DNA of 64,000 bases, taken from the NCBI GenBank assembly GCA_032768795.1, contig CP136498.1, positions 434,001-498,000 of the forward strand. Reading direction: 5' to 3'. Source of the DNA: Tremella fuciformis. Taxonomy: Eukaryota > Basidiomycota > Tremellomycetes > Tremellales > Tremellaceae. Made by a program: the position numbers and the translations under genes. Positions within the stretch are counted from its first letter, which is position 1, and each line of letters begins with the position of its first letter. The notes beneath the pieces are model-generated. The model made no database searches and was not told the DNA's origin. It saw nothing but the letters and a program-made list of their open reading frames with translations. Shown here in pieces: positions 53,901-61,994 of this stretch.

Positions 53901-54897
53901 AATCTACATGGAGCCGCTACCGGGACACGCCAAGAATCATGACATACCGATGAGGACGATGACGATGCCGATCAGTTTGACGAAAAGGAGCTGAGCCATC
54001 TGTGAGATCTCCGCTCGGCGATGCTGCGCTCCTCCAGGAGGGGTAGACGAAAAGGGCTTGAACCCCAGTTCTCCAGACTTGACAGCAAGGGACGGACTTT
54101 CTGACCTCGCAAGAGGCAGAGACGACGATGGTGAGCCCCTTCGCCAGTCGCACCCGTTGGTGAGGTGGTCGAGCTCATCCGCAGCGCAGCAACAATCAAC
54201 ACTCAGTAGCGAAAACATTACCGCACAAACTCCAAGCGCACCTCATCAACTCTCCTCTCCTCCAGCTACATCCTCGCATTAAGCAGGTCAATCAGTCCCT
54301 CATATCCGATCCCCTTCTGGTTCGGCCTCGCCCGTAGCCGAAACACCTCCATCAACACCCGCACTCACATTTGCACTCACATTTGCACTCACATGCCGCC
54401 AGCTCGTCCATGCATTCCCGGAGCGGGATCCTGGCGTGGAGGCCGAAGTGGGGATGGAATTTGACAATCTCCTCGCGATGGTACTGGCTGATGGGGGTCA
54501 AAGAGTGATTCCTGTGTCCCCGGCGAAGCGGAAAGGAAAGGTCGTGCATGCGCTGTGGGATAGGAGTCGGTGAGAATCACAAGAGGTGGTGGGATATGTG
54601 ATAAGTATCTCGCCACCTGTTCTCATATTGACGGATCCTGCCGCCGGCCGGTGCAGTTTCTGTGGCGTCCGTTTGCCTGATTGACATGCTGTATCTGCTG
54701 ACGACCCAATTGACGCCTTCTCAGTTACATGAAGATGTCGTGTCGAGCTAACCTGCAGATACGCAGAGATCGTGACGAGCATGAAACGTCTAGCTCAGAA
54801 GGTAGCCGTTCGATCCCCAAAACCAGATTTGCATCTGTTGTCGGAAAAGTGACCACGCTCATGACCCCACCGACTACGAGCAACTATCAACATCGCA
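50946..54897. other. Mostly decayed or intergenic sequence
   Basis: I find no gene I can support over this stretch. It holds the S2 copy of a dispersed family (about 53000-53255, plus orientation), two sites of CAATCTCAACCG (51648 on the minus strand, 52288), an 8-C run at 50968, and a short tandem repeat at 54357-54392. A minus-strand frame at 54352-54560 (HREEIVKFHPHFGLHARIPL) may be one exon. Confidence 0.4.
54357..54392. repeat. 12-bp tandem repeat
   Basis: CACTCACATTTG is repeated about three times. On the minus strand it encodes alternating Cys-Glu-Cys-Lys. Confidence 0.85.
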
Positions 54898-55517
54898 TCA
54901 TTTGGCTGTCATGTCAATTGGAAGGTTGAGCAAGTCATCAACCGTGGAAGCCGCACCGGCGACGATTCGGTACTTCTCCGTTCTCGACCTCCTTGTCATT
55001 TCACCTTTTCTTCGACATTTCTTATCGTCTCCATGTGCGTTCTCGTAGCCGATCAACAAAATGCAAGATGCAGATATCTCTGGGTATCGAAGTCGCGTCT
55101 CAACACGCTGGGAAGGGATCAGGTCAGTTTTACTTTTCGGCTTGTTGCTGAGCATGGGCCCAACCCAGGTTGATATACAGAGACTCGTCCAACCACACTC
55201 GCTGCACGGCTGTCGCTTGCGTCTCCCTTCAGATGTCTCCATCCATTCTGCCCACCACCACCGACCGGTCTCCTCCTCCAAACGTGTCTCCACTCTTTTC
55301 CCGAGCTCTCTACAATGTCTTTCGCCTCCTCTCCCTTCCCGGTCCTAGACTGAATATGGGGACCGGGGATTGGATACTCGGTTCTGGGCGTTGGGCATTG
55401 AGACATTCCGGTGATATTGGACGAATCGGAAACAGCGTAATCTTCAGTGAGTATCTTGTCCAGTGTGCGCCACGCGCGTTGCTCATAGCAGTTTTTGGAA
55501 ACTTCCTCCCGGCCCAA
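54898..55517 (-). CDS. Unrecognised candidate gene
   Basis: Minus-strand frames at 55517-55119 (RAWRTLDKILTEDYAVSDSS) and 55090-54898 (EKYRIVAGAASTVDDLLNLP, stop at 54898) read like protein. Another phase in the middle (RVWLDESLYINLGWAHAQQQ) also does, which implies one or two introns I cannot place. No domain is recognised. Confidence 0.3.
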
Positions 55518-57473
55518 ACAAATTGTTCCTTATCAAATGGTCACGTCGCTTCCAGCAGCTCAACAGCAAAGAAGGGGCAGCGCTGCTTGACGTGATGAGA
55601 GGACATGCCGTCCAGATGGCGCAACAGACATCTCAGCCCTCCAGTATCCAGCAATACGCCGTGGTCTCAAGCAACAGCCCTGGTTCGGCTGCTCAAGGAG
55701 CGAACAAGTCTCTCCCAAAGCATCAATCCGTTTCACTCAGCGTTCATCCGACAAGATGAGACAGAGTGGACAATTTGGCTCGAACGCTTGAGATGTCAGT
55801 ACCGAGATGGGACTTTCGTGCGTCCTTTGCCATGTCGGATGAGTCCCGAAGCTGATGAAAGGTTGTTTAAGATACAGTAGCATGTCAAGCGATAACGTTC
55901 ACCAAACCCCTACATTACATCAGCCAGCCGATACGAATATCACGGTTTCCGGATCCCTTGACGGCGATCAAAAGTGGACGAAGACTATTTCAGGGAAAGA
56001 AGTGCAGCGTTCATAGGGATAGAAAGGCTGGTCACTTGCTGCCTCGACCTCGTGGACATCGCCTTGACGAGGCTGATGAGCAGGGCGTCCGATAATCCAT
56101 CCAATCTGCCCCGTCTCCGTATCGCTGCAAGATGCAGCGGGCCACACTGTTCTACATCCCGTCCAGAGCGCTTCTCGACATACCTCGAATCGATATCCAC
56201 TCGACCACCGTTACGACTCGGCTGGCTAGCGCGCCACTACCATCCGTCCCCAACCACGACCCCCTTGTGCCTCGCCTACCACCTCTCACTCACCGAGGCA
56301 ACCTCGCTGCCCATCGAGCTCCTCATTTTCATGTTCGCCGGGCACAGCAGCCTGCTCAAATACGTGCAGTGAAATGCCATCTGGCCCCCGCAGTCGATGG
56401 CAATGGAAAACAGAAGCTGAGTTATTAGCACGATTTGACAAGTCAAGCAGTGTCAACTAACGTTGCAAACTCTTTTGCGATTGGATTGGAAGTTCTGTTG
56501 ATCCACGATTCACTTGAAGCTCTGCCTGATCCGTTGTTTTTTCCAGGCCCATCTTCGTCCGCCACGAGCCGGCCCAAGTACGCGTCGTAGAGCAGGCGTC
56601 GAGGTCGAGGTGAGAGCTTGCTTCAATGTGATAAATAGTCGCGTGCAAGAGCCCTGGATGTGTGCGGCTTTCCGTGCTCAACCGAGCCCCAATAGGAGGT
56701 GGGCAAGATCACGGATTTTCTCGTGTAGAAGAGGGAGCGGCGTGGCGTATGCCGTGCTAATGAGACCGCTCCTCCCCAGATATCCCGTGCCGTATGCGCT
56801 CAACCGGTGACTGCAACGTCAGCCAGAACAAGAGCGGAAATCCGAGGCGTTCACCGCTCATTGGCCGAATCGCCAGGTCCCGACCGTCTGCACCGCCCGC
56901 ATATCCCCACTGTCAAGTCGAGCGTGCTGCGATGGTCTCTTTGCGATGTCGGTCATCGCTCGGTGATGGGGCAACACCGTCGCAGTTGCCCACAACGCGA
57001 ATAGAATATATGTTGATTTCTTGACACCTCGGTGGGATGTGACAAAGTGTTCCCATATGTATGCCTGACACGTCAACAACTGCTCGTCTCTACAGCTCCG
57101 AGGCGCGACACCTAGCAATGGTCAAGAAGAACGTGCACTCACGCATGAGTCGCCAATCTTCACCTTTCTTCGCATCGCCTCTTGACATCGAAGTTGAAGG
57201 GCGTCGGGGTAGATGTGCACGTGGATACTCGGGGCGCAGATGGGTGAGATATGCAGAGCCGCGAAGGCGTTGATCCTTGAGATGGAAAAACGCGGCGTCT
57301 GTCGAGTTAGCTTGGGACAACCGCTGCCCAGCCTAGCGTCGACAGAGACAGAGTTTTGACGAGTAAGCGCATCATGGGCTTTGTCCGTTTCGCAAGATTC
57401 CACAGCAGGTCACTCTCGCTTCTGCGCTTCCGCCTCATGCACTTGACGTGTCTGCGGCCGGCCGCTCAGATCC
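55518..57473. other. Gene-poor stretch with S3 repeat copy
   Basis: A plus-strand frame near 55540-55759 (SKEGAALLDVMRGHAVQMAQ) and a minus-strand frame at 55985-56200 are open but isolated. 56790-57110 is the S3 copy of the dispersed family, with a stop in its shared block. Confidence 0.35.
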
Positions 57474-57749
57474 TTGTTTCACTGCGTTGCCGTGAGCACC
57501 GCCCCTGCAGCGAATGCTGGAGCGCCAGCAGAGTGTTTGAACTGCGCCAAAGGCAGCAGGCGGTGCTACAAGGGGGCCGATGAACGTCAAGGAAATCGAT
57601 GTGTCGTGCTGGCGAAGACCTGGGTAGCGACCGAACAGGATATGATGGTAAGAATCATCGCAAGGTCACTAGGGCAGGGAGAACAGGATGTGTGGCGGGA
57701 ATTTGCTCCCGCCACTCGAGTATATGCTTGCGCCGCTCCTTCGGCTTGA
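57474..57749 (+). CDS. Fragment with one zinc half-cluster
   Basis: A plus-strand frame contains ECLNCAKGSRRC (C-x2-C-x6-C) and a nearby single Cys, then a helical part (TWVATEQDMMVRIIARSLGQ) and a stop at 57749. It resembles half of the double motif found at 100-565, 39097-40545 and in the retrotransposon antisense genes. A partner motif was not found, so it may be a broken copy or one exon. Confidence 0.35.
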   Translation: MFHCVAVSTAPAANAGAPAECLNCAKGSRRCYKGADERQGNRCVVLAKTWVATEQDMMVRIIARSLGQGEQDVWREFAPATRVYACAAPSA

Positions 57750-58502
57750 TTTCAGATATCTACACCATACTGGAAGGATACTGTCAGTTCAGGCCACGTA
57801 TAAAGCCAACAATCTACGTGCTACGACCAGATAAATGAAGAAGATAGGTCTTGCTGGGTGAGGGCGTCGATTCGGGCAAGACCGAGCCACCTCCTTCCTC
57901 CCATGTCCCATGTGGAGCCTAGACCTCGCCGTTGGCTCAAGGTGAAATGCATGCACTCGTGAATAACAGCTGTATCAGCCTGCTCCACTGCAAATCATGC
58001 TATGTGCAGAACCACAATGCTATATGCTAGGCTGAGAGGTGAAGCCAAATGGCATGTTTGGGTTGAGCGTCTTGCCTGGCGCGGACGGGCGGTGGGCAGC
58101 GAGCGGATACTGGAATCGATGTCCCCTACAATCAGTCGGCGCCGCTCCGGTGTGGTGCGAGCTCGTTGGTCCTCATGTAGCACACGGTCACTGTGCCGTC
58201 AGCCCAACTTCCCCGACCCCGCTGCCAACACGATGCGGTCCCATCATCGGAGCAGAAGACAACACTTGCCGCGACGGGGAGCTTCTGGACCCATACATGG
58301 TGTCCTGCTACGCACTTTGTATCGCTAGATGCCCCGTCTCCTACTCCACCGACTGGATCTCGCTGCAGCTTCATAACTGAGCGGATGATCTCAAGCGGAG
58401 CGCCGACAGTCTGACCGCCCAGTCTGTCCCCGGTCTTCCAGAACCTGTAGGGAGTCCGCTGCCGACCGAGCCAAGAGTGTCTTCCGCGTCTAGAACAGCC
58501 GA
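57750..58502. other. No resolved gene
   Basis: Both strands have open stretches at 58039-58380 with protein-like composition, and I cannot choose between them. Nothing is recognised. Confidence 0.3.
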
Positions 58503-59090
58503 ATGACCAGAGCGCCTATCCTCTCACTGGCTGACTATGCAGTTGGGTCTTGGGAGGCCGTCCAGATATCTCTATTGTTTCCCTCCTTGGGGCCCACCCA
58601 AATCCGGGACAACCCGGAAAGCCAAACACGGATAATTAATGACTTCTTGTTTGGACACAAAAGTAAAATCAACCAAGAGACAGTTGTCTGCTTGAATCTT
58701 GAACCACCTTTTGGTCCCACCTGGATCCGCCTCTATGTCACCAAAATCTATGCGATGCCAGTGGTACTAGGCATGCCATGGCTCCGGCAACATGACCCCT
58801 TCATCAGCTGGAGTCGCCTCACAATCACACCTAGTACCCACTGGCCAACTAACTGTACTATTAGGAAACCCACCGACTCAGCTCACTTAGCAGTTGTTCA
58901 AGCCACCCCTCTATCAAACGACCTCTCCAATGTCCCGATGGAGTACCACAAGTATGCTGATGTCTTTAGCAAAAAGAGAGCGGACCAGCTCCCACCTCAC
59001 CGGTCTTATGACCATCACATCCCACTTGTCACGATGCTACGCTCTCCCGTTGGCAGAGGCCCTCTCGCACAATATCAGAGTCAAGAATAA
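58503..59090 (+). pseudogene. Truncated Ty3/gypsy pol fragment (protease end to RT start)
   Basis: The frame encodes WIRLYVTKIYAMPVVLGMPW then RQHDPFISWSRLTI, the C-terminal part of a gypsy protease. It continues with MEYHKYADVFSKKRADQLPP, HRSYDHHIPL and a diverged GPLAQYQSQE, the start of reverse transcriptase, and ends at a stop. The protease Asp-Thr/Ser-Gly and all RT catalytic motifs are absent. It is from a different lineage than elements 1 and 2, to judge by the sequence. No LTRs are visible nearby. Confidence 0.85.
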
Positions 59091-59116
59091 AGGATTAAGG
59101 GGTAGAAACGAGGATG

Positions 59117-59700
59117 TCGAGGTAGGATCCTCGTCGAGGTTGGATCCTCGTCGAGGTTGCAAGGTCGTCGAGGTAACAAGGTCGTCGAGGATACAGCGTG
59201 AGTGCGACTCAGCCACGCTGCGTGCCACGGAGAGAGTGAGATCGTCAATGGTGATCCATGAGACTCAATCAGAGAGTGCTGAAGAACTACGACGGGCGCC
59301 CTGGGCATCCTATATGACTCTGCGCCTGCTTCCCGTCGTCGCGCGTTCATTCAACGTCTACTCCCTCGTCGAGGTTCTCCAGCCCGAGGTAGGTCACGTG
59401 TCGGCCACGTGAGAGATGTCGGTCACGTGCGTAGGTCGTCGAAGTCGAGCTCCTGCGAGACACGCGTCTCCATCCACTCCAGCCTTCTCCCTCGTCCTCG
59501 TCGAACACACCCGCATTGCCGATCCAGGAGTCGAGATAGCAGTCGTATGACGTCGCTTGTAACGGGAGCGAAACTCTGGCGACAAGTCGTCGAGCGGTCG
59601 TCAAGGAAACGGAGAAAGGACTGCCAATCCGTCGTCGAGGTAGCCTCGTGTTGCTTGAGGGCGTCGCCATGTCGCGGGGTGCTCGAAAACGACATAAACA
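59117..59700. repeat. Cluster of GTCGAGG-type short repeats
   Basis: The core (T)CGTCGAGG(T/A) recurs many times, densest at 59117-59195 where GGATCCTCGTCGAGGTTG-like units follow each other, then more loosely to 59700. Several CACGTG-like sites lie near 59395-59430. No gene is supported; a G run occurs at 59703-59713. Confidence 0.7.
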
Positions 59701-59762
59701 GAGGGGGGGGGGGGAGAGGGCGTCAGCGCTCTCTTCCCCACCACCTTTCATAACTCACGTCT

Positions 59763-60008
59763 ATGCCCCGGATTCATCTCTCCAAACCGAGGACACTCGA
59801 CGCATCAACCTTCACCACCACCTCGCCCCGTCCATCCCCCTATATCCTCTACGACACCAGTTCTCTAGACAACGCGCTGTCCTATCCTTCTTCTACAACC
59901 CCTACGACAACTATAGACGAAGCATCTTCTGACTCAGACGGGTCAGTAACACTCTGCACAGAGACCGATTCTCGATTTGAGACTGTCAGTGTCGACTCGA
60001 TGTCATGA
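59763..60008 (+). CDS. Ser/Thr-rich ORF cut by the element 2 LTR
   Basis: An ATG at 59763 (context GTCTATGCC) opens an 81-codon frame rich in Ser, Thr and Asp (TTTIDEASSDSDGSVTLCTE). Its last three codons come from the LTR that starts at 60001, so the natural 3' part was displaced and should lie beyond the far end of element 2, outside the window. Product unknown. Confidence 0.4.
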   Translation: MPRIHLSKPRTLDASTFTTTSPRPSPYILYDTSSLDNALSYPSSTTPTTTIDEASSDSDGSVTLCTETDSRFETVSVDSMS

Positions 60009-60509
60009 CTCATGATAAGGAAAAGGAGAAAACATGACTCATGGAATGATGTGTTATTTGGAGAACGTTTATCAGTTGATTAGTCAGCCTCCACCTTGCT
60101 TAGTAAGCCTCCACCTCTGAGGCATTTTTCCTATTGGCTAGTTCAAAGAGCTTAGTCAGCCTCCACCTTTGAGGCATTTTTCCTATTGGCTAGCTTGTAG
60201 TTTCCCACGGTGGTCTAAGTGAGGCATTTATCTGATTGGTCAGTAAATCCCTCACGACCCCTCTTTAATTAGTCCTACCTTTAAGATGTGAAGGGTATAA
60301 AAGGAGGCCTCATCTGGCCCTTCCCCCCTTCTTCTTCAGCAATGGATCTTGTGTCTTCTCTTCACACAAAGTCACTCAGTTGGTCTTAACCCAACACTTC
60401 AGTCACCTCAGTACCTAAGGCAGTCATCAAGCTCTACGAGCCAGAGACTAAACCCCTTCAGTACCCAAGGCAGACCTCTCGCTACCGCAGACTACCCGCA
60501 GGCGTGACA
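60001..60509 (-). repeat. 3' LTR of element 2 (509 bp)
   Basis: Ends TGTCA and TGACA form a 5-bp inverted repeat. Inside is a 41-bp direct repeat (60101-60141 and 60153-60193) with a partial third copy before it. The right edge is set by TGACA at 60505-60509, 4 bp before the accessory gene's ATG; the left edge interrupts an open frame. The polypurine tract expected just inside (60510 onward on the minus strand) is only moderately purine-rich, so the right boundary is not proven. Confidence 0.75.
60133..60304 (+). promoter_or_regulatory. CCAAT/TATA promoter in the LTR, pointing at the antisense gene
   Basis: ATTGG (inverted CCAAT) occurs at 60133, 60185 and 60235, followed by a consensus TATAAAAGG at 60296-60304 on the plus strand. 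A start about 30 bp later would give an mRNA leader of about 180 nt ending at the ATG at 60514. The direction is opposite to pol. Confidence 0.7.
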
Positions 60510-60513
60510 GTCG

Positions 60514-61870
60514 ATGTCCAACCCATCTCTGTCTCGCGCCGGCACCGCCCAACCCGAAGGCACCCCCTTCCCATCCCCCACGCAAGCCGCCTCGACTGCC
60601 GACATCCCAACAGTCGACGAGGCTGTTCCACTCCCCGCCGTCGGAGCCATCCCACCGCCCGACGAACAAGCTGCGGAGCTACTCAGCGATGCGCCTGCCG
60701 CGGCTGTCCCACAGGAAGAGGGGGAGGAGGAGTTGGATGTAGAGGCTGGTGTGGACGAGCTAGCGCCCGGCACTCCAGCATCGTCGAGCTTGTCCGAGGA
60801 GGAGATTCCTCCTAGCCGGCGATTTGACCCGCGTAGTGCTTCCGAGGAGGCATACTATGTGGAAAAAGGATGGGGTCTGCCGGTCCCAGAGTCAGAGCCA
60901 TTGGACCGTTCGTTCTTTGGTAAGTAAAGTCTGCAAGTTTTGCCCAAGCTGATCAGTAGGTTCCCACTATCCCGACCGAGGACAACGGGGATACAACAGA
61001 TCTCTGACATGGGCCCGGGTGAGTATTGTCAGCTACCTGGTATCCTCTGACATTCAGCAACAAGCGGGTTCACGGCCGATCCGGGTTCTAGAAGGGGATG
61101 AGCGATGTGAGGCGTGTGTCGCGGACGACCTCCCGTGTCGCATCGTCGAGGAAGGCAAGAAAGTGAAGTGCTTAACGTGCGGCACCCTAGCCTGCTCGTT
61201 CGGCACGGTAACTCCTGGCCCCTCTTCATCGGCACGGCGCCGTCAGGTGTCCTTCGCCCGCGCCACGTCTCCCTCGCCCGTCACGCCCGGCGCCCGACGC
61301 TCCGGCCAACTCGCTGCAGCCCGGTCCACGTCGATGACCTTGGCCGCTGGCCTCGCCAACATCGACCTAGCGGGCACGGTCAAGGCTTCTGGGAAGAAAG
61401 GGAAGGGAAAGGGAAGAGAGAAACGTCGGGCTCGCTCTTCGTCCTCGCCCATTTCGTCACCGTTGGCACACAAGAGGCTCCGCTCGGGGCATCCTACCTT
61501 GACGAGTAGGCTGAGCCCGCTCCCTCCCCCTGCTCCGGAACCGATGGATGGCGCTGGCACGGGTTGGCTAGGGGATGGCGGACTCGATCCTGTACCTCAA
61601 GCCGGACCATCAAGGACTTCTCACTGGTCTCCACCCCCGCCCATGATGCAGCTACCGCCGCCAACACCACCACCATCCGCTCCAGTGACCTCGACCTCTG
61701 CCCCAGACCGCCGGTGGCAAGAGTTATTTCAATTGAGTCATTTCGCTCGCCGGGAGACTCAAGCACCGATGCGTACCTACTTTATCTCACGGGCACGGGA
61801 CATCGCAGGTGACTTGGGTGTTAACTTCAACGAGTTGACACTTGGGGAGTTTCTTGAGGGGACATCTTGA
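60514..61870 (+). CDS. Antisense, spliced accessory protein of element 2 with zinc half-clusters
   Basis: Exons 60514-60919, 60960-61018 and 61058-61870 join in phase to 425 residues, with introns of 40 and 39 nt (GTAAGT ... CAGTAG; GTGAGT ... CTGAC ... TTCAG). The N-terminal 135 residues are Pro/Ala/Glu-rich. Then comes C172-x2-C175-x6-C182-x10-C193-x2-C196-x4-C201 (CEACVADDLPC and CLTCGTLAC), a Ser/Arg/Lys-rich stretch with KGKGKGREKRRARSSSS, a Pro-rich part, and a helical end (RWQELFQLSHFARRE ... DIAGDLGVNFNEL). It is antisense to pol, tail-to-tail with 124 bp between stops. Its ATG is 5 bp inside the LTR, whose CCAAT/TATA promoter faces it. The basic and cluster regions suggest nucleic-acid binding (inference). 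Counterpart of 34505-35432 in element 1. Confidence 0.75.
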
Positions 61871-61994
61871 CCGTAGCTTGTCTTGTCTCTTACTTCTTGC
61901 TTCTTGCTCTTTGCCGTCTTGACTCTTGTACCTTCCCGCATGTATGTCTCTCACCGCTCACTGCTTCTCAGCCTACGCTCTGTCGCTGCTTCAC

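Noticed and set aside
60001..61870. Reading the LTR at 60001 as the 5' LTR of a plus-strand element with the Cys-motif gene as gag
   Set aside because: The gene has introns, which a sense-strand gag could not keep. No primer-binding site follows the LTR on the plus strand, and pol lies on the minus strand in the same order as in element 1.
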